DNA of 64,000 nucleotides from Chitinophaga tropicalis (GTDB lineage Bacteria; Bacteroidota; Bacteroidia; Chitinophagales; Chitinophagaceae), in the NCBI RefSeq assembly GCF_009758205.1, contig NZ_WRXN01000008.1, positions 248,001-312,000 on the forward strand. Reading direction: 5' to 3'. The notes under the pieces are model-generated. The model made no database searches and was not told the origin of the DNA. It was given only the letters and a program-made list of their open reading frames with translations. The position numbers were made by a program, and so were the translations under genes. Positions 35,267-43,707 of the stretch are shown piece by piece (position 1 is the stretch's first letter; every line of letters begins with the position of its first letter).

Positions 35267-36322
35267 TCAGGGAATGACGCGCCGTTCTTTCAGGTTATCG
35301 AAGATCTGCAGGAACATACTTTTCGTATCAACGTATTCGTGGAACCCCAGTCGCCGGGCCTTTGTCCCATCTGCAAACACATCATAATCCCATGCAAAGA
35401 CAAAGTCCGGGAATTTCCATGCAGATAGTTCCTCATAGCTATGTGGGGCCAGGTCATGTTTTTCCTTCATTTTATCCCATAAAGGGGCTTTATCTGCCAT
35501 GATCACGTTTAACGACATAGGTAATGGCGGGGCTACTTCCAATCCAAAATAACGGGCTATTTCCGGCCACATTTCGTTCCACCGGAAGAGGTCACCGTTA
35601 TTTATATTAAATGCCTGATTGGCGGCTTCAGCGCTGGTTGCAGCCCATACGGTGGCTTTTGCCAGTAAACCGGCGTCTGTCATTTCGATCAGCTTATCAT
35701 ATGCGCCCGGCTTGCCCGGAAAGCGCAGGGGAAGACCCAGTTCTTTGGATATGCTGGCATATATGGCGATGGACAATGCCAGGTTCATAGGGTTTCCCAG
35801 TGCAAATCCCCCCACTACGGAGGGGCGTAAGGCTGACCAGGTCCACTGTTTGCCTTTCTGACGCTGTTCCAGGAATTCCTGCTGGTCAACATTGAACTCC
35901 GGCGGCATATGCCCCGCGTCTGTTTCCCTGGCGGGTGTTTTAAAAGGGCCCAGGTGAGCGCCATAAACTTTATATCCCTGCATGAGGCTGATGTGTTGTA
36001 AATTCTTTGCAACGGGTTCTATGGTTTCCACCACGTTGACCAGCATAGCAAGGTTGGGAGCTACCAGTTCTGCCCAGGCAGGCTTATCCTGGTAAGCAGC
36101 GTAAAAGATGTGTGTGACGGTTGTCAGGCCCTTCAGCCGGTTATGGCTGTCTTCCGTATCCAGCAGATCTACTGCGATATAACGCAGTCGTCCCTCCGAA
36201 GCTCCTCCCCTGCGTGATAACCCGATAATCTCCCAGTCATCCAGTGTTAAAAGATGATCAACCAGATTCTTTCCTATTACGCCATTTGCGCCCACTACCA
36301 GGGCTACATTTTTTGTTTTCAT
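35267..36322 (-). CDS. PRISE-type SDR family NAD(P)-dependent oxidoreductase
   Basis: A 351-residue extended SDR resembling progesterone 5-beta-reductase/iridoid synthase-type enzymes. The cofactor motif is ALVVGANGVIGKNLVDHL. HISLMQGYKVYGAHLGP holds the Lys typical of this group, and WTWSALRPSVVGGFALGNPMNL follows. The C-terminus (WDYDVFADGTKARRLGFHEYVDTKSMFLQIFDNLKERRVIP) matches bacterial relatives. These enzymes reduce activated C=C bonds of enones. The natural substrate here is unknown. The divergent AraC regulator starts 83 bp away and probably controls it. Confidence 0.88.
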   Translation of the reverse strand: MKTKNVALVVGANGVIGKNLVDHLLTLDDWEIIGLSRRGGASEGRLRYIAVDLLDTEDSHNRLKGLTTVTHIFYAAYQDKPAWAELVAPNLAMLVNVVETIEPVAKNLQHISLMQGYKVYGAHLGPFKTPARETDAGHMPPEFNVDQQEFLEQRQKGKQWTWSALRPSVVGGFALGNPMNLALSIAIYASISKELGLPLRFPGKPGAYDKLIEMTDAGLLAKATVWAATSAEAANQAFNINNGDLFRWNEMWPEIARYFGLEVAPPLPMSLNVIMADKAPLWDKMKEKHDLAPHSYEELSAWKFPDFVFAWDYDVFADGTKARRLGFHEYVDTKSMFLQIFDNLKERRVIP

Positions 36323-36339
36323 CCTGTTTTGTTTTGGTC

Positions 36340-36347
36340 AAAATTAG
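36340..36347 (-). promoter_or_regulatory. -7 promoter element of the PRISE oxidoreductase gene
   Basis: TAATTTTG on the minus strand, a perfect TAnnTTTG, 18 bp before the start codon and inside the divergent region shared with the AraC gene. Confidence 0.55.
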
Positions 36348-36405
36348 GCTGGCGCTACTTCTCCGTAATTGTACATTGGGAGGGAATATTTGTATTTTGC
36401 GTCTT

Positions 36406-37242
36406 ATGCAGCGGTATATTCAACATGAGTTCCTGAAGATCTCGCATTTTACTTCCGGGGAATGGGAGCACCCGGTGCATAACCACAATCACTTTGAGCT
36501 GATCTTCATTCATAAAGGCAGAGGTGTTCATTATTTATCAGATATGAAATATCCTTATGAGGATAAAATGTTGTTCCTGTTAGCGCCTTCAGATCATCAC
36601 TATTTTGATATTTCTTCCGAAACGACTTTTACTTTTATCAAATTCACCAACGTATACCTGCAACAGGCAGAAAACCGCTGGAACAGGGATATGGATGAGT
36701 TCCTCAATTGTACACGCAATCAACCGCAGCCATTGATCAGTTCTGCTGCGGATGCTGATAAACTTGACAAACTACTGTTAATGGTAGTATCTGAATGGAA
36801 AGAAAGCAATAATACTGACAATGAAGCCATCTTCTTCCTGCTGCAGACGGTCCTGTCTATTACCAGGAGAAACCTGCATCAGTCGGCCGGTCTGTCTGAT
36901 ACAACAAATGGGAAGATAACGGCTATCATCAACTATATTCACCGGCATATTTATTCGGTGGAATATACGCAGCAGGAGCATCTTTCAAAATTGTTCGGTC
37001 TGTCTAAAAAGCACCTGGGCACATTTTTTAAGGAGCAGACAGGGATTCCGCTGAGGGATTATGTAAACCGGTATAAACTCCGGCTGGTAGAGAACAGGTT
37101 GAAATACAGTTCACTTTCTCTTAAGGAAATAGGTCATGAACTGGGATTTACAGACCTCAGTCATTTTAATAAGTTCTTTAAGCATTATCACGGTATCAAT
37201 CCTACCCTATTCAGGGAAAACAGCAGAGGTATCAGGCAGTAA
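36406..37242 (+). CDS. AraC family transcriptional regulator
   Basis: A 278-residue regulator from the ATG at 36406 (MQRYIQHEFLKISHFTSGEWEHPVHNHNHFELIFIHKG). A longer in-frame start at 36244 would lie inside the divergent gene. The N-terminal cupin carries the histidine-rich HNHNHFELIFIHKG typical of sugar- or effector-binding AraC proteins. The C-terminal HTH pair is QEHLSKLFGLSKKHLGTFFKEQTGIPLRDYVNRYKL and LKEIGHELGFTDLSHFNKFFKHYHGINP. The position suggests control of the divergent PRISE reductase. Its end overlaps the convergent HdeD gene by 11 bp. Confidence 0.9.
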   Translation: MQRYIQHEFLKISHFTSGEWEHPVHNHNHFELIFIHKGRGVHYLSDMKYPYEDKMLFLLAPSDHHYFDISSETTFTFIKFTNVYLQQAENRWNRDMDEFLNCTRNQPQPLISSAADADKLDKLLLMVVSEWKESNNTDNEAIFFLLQTVLSITRRNLHQSAGLSDTTNGKITAIINYIHRHIYSVEYTQQEHLSKLFGLSKKHLGTFFKEQTGIPLRDYVNRYKLRLVENRLKYSSLSLKEIGHELGFTDLSHFNKFFKHYHGINPTLFRENSRGIRQ

Positions 37243-37795
37243 GGCTGATATTCCCATTCCCTCTTTTCCTGAGCCTTATTCCTGCTGATATAAGCATGAT
37301 ACCGATAACCAGTGCATACAGGCCAAACAGGCTTGCAAGCAGGACAATACCGCTTTCGGGGATAAGAAATACCATTAACCCGAAGAGTAGCGTGAGTACT
37401 CCTGCCAGTATATACCAGCCTTCTCCTTTGATCTCTTTTCTTATCTGGATGGCCCAGATGATCTCCATAATACCGATCACAATAGCCCAGACGGCTATCA
37501 GCATAACAATGGCAAATGCGGTAATAAAAGGATTATAAAGGGTGATAATGCCGATGATGATGCTTAATATGCCGGAAAGCAGCCACCATGCCCAGTAGCG
37601 TCTTGATTTACGGGAGCTGATGGCCGCCGCCACGGTGAATAGTCCGTCGATGAACATATAGATCCCTATAAAGATCACAAGCACTGCAAAGGTAGTAACC
37701 GGCATTACCAGGGCCAGGATGCCGAGAATAACGGCAAATATGCCCCTGACCAGGAATAGCCACCAGAACCGGGTAAGATATGTTTCCATTGTCAA
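37232..37795 (-). CDS. HdeD family (DUF308) membrane protein
   Basis: A 187-residue inner-membrane protein with six predicted transmembrane helices arranged as three DUF308 repeats, for example WLFLVRGIFAVILGILALVMP, WWLLSGILSIIIGIITLYNP and WYILAGVLTLLFGLMVFLIP. The charged Arg before each helix pair is a family feature. HdeD is linked to acid resistance in enterobacteria; in other phyla the role is unknown. An ATG two codons in (37789) is an alternative start. The 3' end overlaps the AraC gene. Confidence 0.9.
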   Translation of the reverse strand: MTMETYLTRFWWLFLVRGIFAVILGILALVMPVTTFAVLVIFIGIYMFIDGLFTVAAAISSRKSRRYWAWWLLSGILSIIIGIITLYNPFITAFAIVMLIAVWAIVIGIMEIIWAIQIRKEIKGEGWYILAGVLTLLFGLMVFLIPESGIVLLASLFGLYALVIGIMLISAGIRLRKRGNGNISLTA

Positions 37796-38009
37796 CAGCT
37801 TTGGTGTATACCTGTTCCAGGCCGAAAAACTGTGCCAATGGTTTAATGAGAGGACTGTTCCGGAGATTTTATCTTAAGTAGTTAACCAGTATATTAAATT
37901 TCCGTAGAAATACGTGATTCTTCCGCCTTGTACTCTATAATAATTTAATATGATTATCTTGCAGCTAAATTGATTAACCTTAATATTCTTACTATTTACT
38001 TAGTAGCTC

Positions 38010-39296
38010 ATGAGGACAATACTTATAACAGGGGCCACCTGTCTGTTGTTGACCTGCACTGCTCAGGCACAGTTTTTAGACCGTATCAAAAACAAGGTGC
38101 AGAACAAAGTGAACGATGCGATAGACAAAACGATTGATAACGCCGGCAAAAAGAAAGATGGCTCTACCGGCAGCGGAAGCCCGACAGAAACTACCAAAGA
38201 GGACCCTTCTTCATCTGAAGGAACTTCAGCTTCAGGCGGTGGTGGCGGAGTAAATGCAGATATCAAATCGTATTCTAAATTCGATTTTATTCCTGGTGCT
38301 AAAATAATAGTGCAGGAAGATTTTTCACAGGATGCTATTGGCGATTTTCCCGCGCAATGGAACACCCGTACAGGGGCGGAAGTAGTTACTGTTAGCAATC
38401 AACCGGGCAAATGGCTTAGTCTTAAGCAGGATGGGATTTTCTTCCCCGAATACATTACAAGTAATTTCCCGGAGAACTTCACCCTGCAGATGGATGTAAT
38501 GGCCAATAACAATGTCTCTAATATTGGCAGTTTTACAATAGGATTACTGCAGACAAAAGATGCTGAAGAAAAATTTGAAATGCGCCCGGCGGATTACTCT
38601 ACTACGAGTCCTTCTTTCAAATTGACCCTGAACCCTCTTTCTTCCGGTTATGGCAGCCTGTATTATTCAACCAACCTGATAGGCGCACAGAGTCACAGCA
38701 ACGTGCCTGAGTTCAACATTCCTAGAAAGAACTTTGTAACAGTCTCCATCTGGCGTCAGAAACAGCGTGTACGCGTATATCTTGACAGTACCAAAACCCT
38801 GGATCTGCCAAGGGCGCTGGATGCGACAGCGGTGCTCAACTCCCTCGTATTATCAGCATATGCTCCTGACTTTGACGGGAAAGGCGGGGCTTTTTATGTA
38901 AGTAATATCCGCCTGGCGGTTGGTGCTCCGGATACCCGTAATAAGCTGATCACAGAAGGTAAATTCGTGACACATGGTATACTGTTCGATGTGAACAGTG
39001 ATAAGATACTGGCAGCCTCTTACGGTAGTCTGCAGGATATTGCCAATGTATTAAAAGAGAATGCTTCAGTTCGCATAAAAATAATAGGCCATACTGATGC
39101 TGATGGCGATGAGAAACTGAACCTGGATCTATCCAAACGTCGTGCAGCAGCTGTGAAAGAAGCGCTGAGCAAGGACTTCGGTATAGACGCTTCCCGTATG
39201 GAGACTGATGGGAAAGGAAAGACTCAACCGATTGATAATAATACTACGCCAGCAGGCAAGGCTAATAACAGGCGTGTTGAATTTGTCAAACTCTGA
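38010..39296 (+). CDS. OmpA family outer-membrane/periplasmic protein
   Basis: A 428-residue exported protein (signal peptide ending TAQAQ). The N-terminal segment (about 20-75) is a low-complexity Lys/Ser/Gly linker after FLDRIKNKVQNKVNDAIDKTIDN. The middle (about 85-305) is a concanavalin-like beta-sandwich (FPAQWNTRTGAEVVTV, RVRVYLDSTKTLDLPRAL). The C-terminal OmpA domain (about 318-428) has the peptidoglycan-binding pattern IKIIGHTDADGDEKLNLDLSKRRAAAVKEALS and NNRRVEFVKL. It probably anchors the outer membrane to the cell wall and binds an unknown ligand. It is monocistronic with its own terminator. Confidence 0.88.
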   Translation: MRTILITGATCLLLTCTAQAQFLDRIKNKVQNKVNDAIDKTIDNAGKKKDGSTGSGSPTETTKEDPSSSEGTSASGGGGGVNADIKSYSKFDFIPGAKIIVQEDFSQDAIGDFPAQWNTRTGAEVVTVSNQPGKWLSLKQDGIFFPEYITSNFPENFTLQMDVMANNNVSNIGSFTIGLLQTKDAEEKFEMRPADYSTTSPSFKLTLNPLSSGYGSLYYSTNLIGAQSHSNVPEFNIPRKNFVTVSIWRQKQRVRVYLDSTKTLDLPRALDATAVLNSLVLSAYAPDFDGKGGAFYVSNIRLAVGAPDTRNKLITEGKFVTHGILFDVNSDKILAASYGSLQDIANVLKENASVRIKIIGHTDADGDEKLNLDLSKRRAAAVKEALSKDFGIDASRMETDGKGKTQPIDNNTTPAGKANNRRVEFVKL

Positions 39297-39418
39297 TAAA
39301 TACGCTTGATCCTAACTTATTTTTCCTGTGTCCTACACAGGATGTCCCGGATATCGGATATTTTGCAGGTATAGCTTACAATGCAACCATCTGAATAAAT
39401 AGGGTCATCGAAGGATGC

Positions 39419-39449
39419 GGCGGCAACAGGGTGTTGCCGCCTTTTTTTT
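39419..39449 (+). terminator. Intrinsic terminator downstream of the OmpA family gene
   Basis: GGCGGCAAC-AGGGT-GTTGCCGCC (39419-39441) followed by eight T. Confidence 0.92.
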
Positions 39450-39511
39450 GTGCGGGCGGGATGTCCAAAGAAGTATTCTCTATCTGGTAAGTAATAATCG
39501 TAAAAGGGGGG

Positions 39512-39519
39512 TAACTTTG
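39512..39519 (+). promoter_or_regulatory. -7 promoter element upstream of the polycysteine mini-ORF
   Basis: TAACTTTG is a perfect TAnnTTTG. Transcription would start near 39526 and run through a CCA/ACC-rich leader of about 60 nt to the ATG at 39588. No -33 box is obvious. Confidence 0.5.
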
Positions 39520-39587
39520 ATTCCATAACCACCACCATTAACCACCAATCATCAACCATTACAATTATTAAATCCAAACGAACCATT

Positions 39588-39626
39588 ATGTTCTCTTATA
39601 ATTATTGTTGTTGCTGTTGTTGTTAA
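39588..39626 (+). CDS. 12-codon mini-ORF with six consecutive cysteines
   Basis: The ORF encodes MFSYNYCCCCCC and stops at TAA. Five of the Cys codons are TGT and one is TGC. It follows a consensus -7 element and lies between a strong terminator and the next gene, in a 541-bp gap between the OmpA family gene and the small secreted protein. Polycysteine mini-ORFs in mycobacteria act as cysteine-responsive attenuators. Whether this one is translated, or does anything of that kind, is unknown, and no cysteine-related gene follows it here. A simple TGT/TTG repeat is the alternative. Confidence 0.4.
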   Translation: MFSYNYCCCCCC

Positions 39627-39702
39627 TTAACCCACCAGTGTAGCCATCCACCAGGTACATTTACTTATTCCTTCTTACACTTTATTTCATCAATACATCT
39701 TT

Positions 39703-39741
39703 TGTTACGCGTAACATAGGTCAACCCGCTATGCGCATAGC
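39703..39741. promoter_or_regulatory. Pair of 14-bp perfect palindromes
   Basis: TGTTACGCGTAACA (39703-39716) and GCTATGCGCATAGC (39728-39741), with centres 25 bp apart, about 100-130 bp before the small secreted-protein gene. They could be protein-binding sites. Neither is followed by a T run. Confidence 0.45.
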
Positions 39742-39838
39742 CTGGCCAATGAATGGGCAAGCCGAAAACCATTAGAAAAGAGTAGGCAGATACTCAACTT
39801 TTAAGTTTAGCCTTTTGAGTTATAAAGGCATGTTTCTT

Positions 39839-40177
39839 ATGAAAAAAGCTAGAATCGTTCTTTCTGCAGTTGCATTGTTTGCGCTTATTGGTGGTGCGCT
39901 GGCGTTTAAAGCTACCCGAAATGCTCTTGGTGTCCCTTACACACTGACCAGGACTGTTACAATTGGTGGAATTGCATATTCTGCAGCAGCTTCCTTCTAT
40001 ACTTCGGTACCAAATGAGTTCTTTGCTTTCACAGGTATTTCAACTACCAAATATAGCACTACAGAACAACTTCCAGGAGTGATCACGCTGACACAGGTTG
40101 GAGGTACGGCAACCACGACTATAGCAAGTTATGGTGTTACATTGCTTGCAAATACGCTCACAGCAAATGTAGATTAA
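39839..40177 (+). CDS. Small secreted protein, function unknown
   Basis: A 112-residue protein from the ATG at 39839, with a signal peptide (MKKARIVLSAVALFALIGGALA, probable cleavage before FKATR). In-frame ATGs at 39815 and 39830 are less likely because they put uncharged residues ahead of the KK. The mature part is Thr/Ala/Gly rich with alternating strands (LTRTVTIGGIAYSAAASFYTS, GVITLTQVGGTATTTIASYG), as in small beta-rich exported proteins common in Chitinophagaceae. I cannot name the family with confidence; DUF6520-like short proteins share the signal-peptide style. A strong terminator follows. Confidence 0.65.
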   Translation: MKKARIVLSAVALFALIGGALAFKATRNALGVPYTLTRTVTIGGIAYSAAASFYTSVPNEFFAFTGISTTKYSTTEQLPGVITLTQVGGTATTTIASYGVTLLANTLTANVD

Positions 40178-40188
40178 TACAGGTACTC

Positions 40189-40220
40189 TAAAAGCCGGCA
40201 GAAGAAACTGCCGGCTTTTA
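40189..40220. terminator. Bidirectional terminator between the small secreted protein and S9 peptidase genes
   Basis: A perfect 12-bp stem (TAAAAGCCGGCA, 40189-40200, and 40209-40220) with an 8-nt loop and A/T flanks on both sides. It serves both converging genes. Confidence 0.85.
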
Positions 40221-40241
40221 AGTTCTAAACAAATATAATAC

Positions 40242-42881
40242 TCATGGAACTCTTGCCTGAGTATCTATCTCCAGTCCGGACCTGATGCCTTTAAGAGTTG
40301 CAGGTACTCCTTCGATCATCCAGAGCGGTGCTGGTCTTTTTTTTAGATAATGATCAAAAAACTGCTGTTGCCTGATTGAAAAATCTCTGGATCTTTCATT
40401 TCCGTCAGACATAATATGAGTCTCCTGATCATATTGCAACAACCAAACTTTCTTTCCCGCTCTTCTTAATGCCGTAAATAATTCTATACCCTGCGAGAAA
40501 TTTACCGCCTGGTCAGCTTGATTATGCCTAATCAATAATGGAGTAACAACCTTTTCTATTGAAAAAACAGGCGAGTTCTCAATATAAATATCTGCACCCT
40601 CCCAGGGAGTAGTGCCAAGAAAATTCTGCCCGATCTCATGAACATTTTGCAAACTCTTATCCCCAAATCCAATACCTCCAAATCCGCTGACAAAGTCACT
40701 ACGCCCGGCATTAGACTGAGCTGCCGCAAAAAGGGAAGAATGAGTAATTATATAGTTAGTCATAGTGCCTCCAAAACTTTGGCCCTGTAGTCCCATCCTT
40801 CCTTTATTGATCCAGGCATATTTATTTGTAAGCATCTTTGCAGCACTCTCAACTGTAATTAGCGCACTTCTTCCATTTTCACCTTTTCTGCGGATAATAT
40901 CAGGTACAAATATCAGGTAGTCACGACTTACATACCAGGGAATGTTTACATTTACAGCACTGAGACCTGGCATTTTGTACTTAAATCGCTCATCACTACT
41001 CTCCTCATAATAGTTGAAAATGATCGGATACTCTTTCAATGTATCCAGCTGTTCCGGCATATAAAGTACTCCCCTCTGGACTCTTCCATCATCACTTTTC
41101 CAATGGAGCAACTCAGCTTTATGCCATTTATAATCATGCTCAGGATGTAGATCGGAAATAACTAAAAAATTCCTGAAATCGGATGTAACTACCACATTGG
41201 GGGCCTCTCTATCGCTTTGCCTCTGCAATATAAACATAGAGGTATTCTCTGCGCGGCGGGGAGCCGGTGGGGGCAGAGATGCAAATTGACCTGGGAAATA
41301 ATAGAGATATGGCTGTAAAGATAAATTACCAATGCTATTCTCTGTGTTTAGACTCAGGCTATAGAAACCATTATATTTATCTGCATCAGATAGTATGGCG
41401 GCCACTACGGTATCCCTTTCCCTTAAAACATTTTTTCCATTTATCCCTGCTATCAGGCGAAATGCAATATGATGTCTGCGTCCATATTTACCTGTTAAGC
41501 ATACCGGAACTGTTTTAAATAATGGGTCAATTTGCCAGATATCATACTTATCATAAACCAGAATACTCCTATCCTCATCTGTCCAGTCAAAAACAATAAA
41601 AGGAGTTATCTTGTCATTCCATTCAGGATTATCTTCCTCATAAATAAAACCAGGAAGCAATCTTCTGACTCTATTTGTTTTTATCTCATAACAAAAAAAA
41701 CTCTTGTCTGTTTTGTCAAACCATGTGATATATTTTCCGGAAGGTGACAACTGAATGGAATATATATTACCATTTCCAGGAATACTGTCAATCACTCTTC
41801 CATCCTTCAGGGAAATGATCCGGTGAAAAGGTACCTGGCTCTGATTCCAGTATGTCTCATCTTCGTTCTTATAGGTTTTAACAAGGGCAATTGTATTTCC
41901 GGGTTTTCCAATCAATATCATGCTATCATTCTCCAGTTGCAGAACCTTACCTGAGCTATAAGACACAACCATATGGTACTGGCGCTTCAAATATCCTTTC
42001 AATATATTAAGTTGCTGGGACTGAAGAAAATCGTCTTTATAGCTCCAGATATCTACATCTTTAGTAATCAGGAGACTATCCGGAGAAAGCTTTCTCTCCT
42101 GCCGCTCTAGCTGACACATAACAAGTTCGTTATTAGCACTGAATTCCAGCTCATGCTCTGCTAACGTAAACCCTGACATTATTCCCTCAGAACTATTCCT
42201 GGCCAATATCTGTGCGTATTTATAATCTGGTTGATACCTGAATAACTCTATAGCATTATCTTCCCCTGATAAAAAAACTATTCTATTTCCCTTTGGATTG
42301 AAGGCCATTTTTCTGATCTTATCTCCTCTATATATTATGATACTTTTGTTGTTGCTGAGATCTACCCAACAAATACCCGAATCTCTTTGTAATAGAAGAA
42401 CCGTACCTTGTTGATTCAATTTAAAATTTACAACCTTCCCATAGTTTCTTTCTGTTTCTGTCTTATAATCCCGTAGTATCAGGTCTCCTCCTTTCATATA
42501 GGTAAGCCATCTTCTTCCTGTACCTCCAGGTATATGAAGATCAGTTATACCAACAGTTGTGCTGTCTTTTCCTGTCAATAAACTGATCTGATGCAAAGTA
42601 TCTTTTGTATTAAAGAATAGAAACCGGCTGTCATTTGTAAATGCGGCATTATATGCATTCCTGTATTCTTTCTTATTGCTGCCATTTATATCACAAACAG
42701 TAAGAATAATATTACTTCCACTAATACTCTCATAGAATACTTTTTTTCCGTTTGCAGAGATCCCATACTTGCCAAGCCTCTGCCAATACTTTATTGCATG
42801 AAAATCAATTTCCCTTTTCTGTGCATATAATGCATTTGAAAACAACCATAAGAATATTAAGGGGAACAATATCCTGTTCAT
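40242..42881 (-). CDS. S9 family (prolyl oligopeptidase-type) serine peptidase
   Basis: An 879-residue exported peptidase from the ATG at 42879-42881 (MNRILFPLIFLWLFSNALYAQ signal); an ATG three codons upstream also fits. An N-terminal beta-propeller (about 30-560) covers a C-terminal alpha/beta-hydrolase domain. The catalytic Ser is in GLQGQSFGGTMTNY (about residue 702), the Asp in IRHNQADQAVNF (about 790) and the His in QETHIMSDG (about 822). The triad is complete. The gene ends the SusC-SusD-lipoprotein operon, 76 bp after the previous stop, which suggests the locus handles peptides or a glycopeptide rather than plain polysaccharide. That link is an inference. Confidence 0.88.
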   Translation of the reverse strand: MNRILFPLIFLWLFSNALYAQKREIDFHAIKYWQRLGKYGISANGKKVFYESISGSNIILTVCDINGSNKKEYRNAYNAAFTNDSRFLFFNTKDTLHQISLLTGKDSTTVGITDLHIPGGTGRRWLTYMKGGDLILRDYKTETERNYGKVVNFKLNQQGTVLLLQRDSGICWVDLSNNKSIIIYRGDKIRKMAFNPKGNRIVFLSGEDNAIELFRYQPDYKYAQILARNSSEGIMSGFTLAEHELEFSANNELVMCQLERQERKLSPDSLLITKDVDIWSYKDDFLQSQQLNILKGYLKRQYHMVVSYSSGKVLQLENDSMILIGKPGNTIALVKTYKNEDETYWNQSQVPFHRIISLKDGRVIDSIPGNGNIYSIQLSPSGKYITWFDKTDKSFFCYEIKTNRVRRLLPGFIYEEDNPEWNDKITPFIVFDWTDEDRSILVYDKYDIWQIDPLFKTVPVCLTGKYGRRHHIAFRLIAGINGKNVLRERDTVVAAILSDADKYNGFYSLSLNTENSIGNLSLQPYLYYFPGQFASLPPPAPRRAENTSMFILQRQSDREAPNVVVTSDFRNFLVISDLHPEHDYKWHKAELLHWKSDDGRVQRGVLYMPEQLDTLKEYPIIFNYYEESSDERFKYKMPGLSAVNVNIPWYVSRDYLIFVPDIIRRKGENGRSALITVESAAKMLTNKYAWINKGRMGLQGQSFGGTMTNYIITHSSLFAAAQSNAGRSDFVSGFGGIGFGDKSLQNVHEIGQNFLGTTPWEGADIYIENSPVFSIEKVVTPLLIRHNQADQAVNFSQGIELFTALRRAGKKVWLLQYDQETHIMSDGNERSRDFSIRQQQFFDHYLKKRPAPLWMIEGVPATLKGIRSGLEIDTQARVP

Positions 42882-42923
42882 CGGTAACAATCATTTTTAA
42901 ATAAAAATAAAAGCCGCTGGTGC

Positions 42924-42943
42924 ATTAATACTACAGTATTAAT
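42924..42943. promoter_or_regulatory. 20-bp inverted repeat upstream of the S9 peptidase gene
   Basis: ATTAATACT-AC-AGTATTAAT is a perfect 9-bp inverted repeat in the gap between the lipoprotein and the peptidase genes. It could be an operator or a weak processing hairpin; there is no T run. Confidence 0.35.
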
Positions 42944-42957
42944 ACATTTGCAACTTC

Positions 42958-43680
42958 CTAGTTATTGATCCTTACCATTTCCATTCCTGGGAATCCCTGT
43001 TCCAATCCCCTGATCACCAACGTTACATTTTTGTATCTGGCAATATTAGTATACCTGTAAGAACAAAGTAATTTTCCTGTGGTGGCTTTTCTGACCTCAA
43101 ATAAGTAATTACTGACTGACCTGTTTGCCGGAAAGGGAATGAAAGTACTAATGTCTTTATAGGGCAAATCTCTAATGAAAGGGGCATCCACATTCCCAGC
43201 AACATTTACTGTCACCGCTATATTGTCTGGAGATAGATTCACAAAACGAACTCCTGTCAAACTATCAGTATAGACAGGAATAACATCTCTGTTTAATATT
43301 GTTACAGCACTTCCATATTTCCCGGTGATAAATAAAGAATAGATCTCTCCTCTCTTAAAATCTGTTATCCGGTCAAATATCGGCTTCAGTGTATCTTTTG
43401 AGGACACGATTACCAGGGGAACATCCTTTCTTGTTGATATCCCAAAGTTCAATGCTCCGTTACTAAACAAGCCATCAGAGGACTGGTAATTCAATTCAGC
43501 GGCATCAGACCAATGGATAGTTTTACCTGTAAAATTCATCTTAAGACTTCCATTATAATCAGGAATTGCATTTACCACGCTTAATGTAGCAGTATACCCA
43601 TCCATATCAATGTTTTCCTTATTACAGGATAAATTCATTATCAGCACAAATAAGATCAATATATTCTTATGATATTTCAT
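42958..43680 (-). CDS. DUF4397-like lipoprotein of the second SusCD locus
   Basis: A 240-residue lipoprotein from the ATG at 43678-43680 (lipobox MNLSC, Cys at about 19). The body has two DUF4397-type beta-sandwich motifs: YTATLSVVNAIPDYNGSLKMNFTG and GVRFVNLSPDNIAVTVNVAG, the second being the usual start of a DUF4397 repeat. It sits 27 bp after the SusD stop and is probably co-transcribed. Surface display is expected from the lipoprotein signal and operon. No ligand is known. Confidence 0.65.
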   Translation of the reverse strand: MKYHKNILILFVLIMNLSCNKENIDMDGYTATLSVVNAIPDYNGSLKMNFTGKTIHWSDAAELNYQSSDGLFSNGALNFGISTRKDVPLVIVSSKDTLKPIFDRITDFKRGEIYSLFITGKYGSAVTILNRDVIPVYTDSLTGVRFVNLSPDNIAVTVNVAGNVDAPFIRDLPYKDISTFIPFPANRSVSNYLFEVRKATTGKLLCSYRYTNIARYKNVTLVIRGLEQGFPGMEMVRINN

Positions 43681-43707
43681 TTCTGGCATTTTTAGTCAGA
43701 TCAAAGA

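Noticed and set aside
36244..36405. A longer N-terminus for the AraC regulator at 36406
   Set aside because: It would overlap the divergent PRISE gene, and the extra residues do not resemble an AraC protein.
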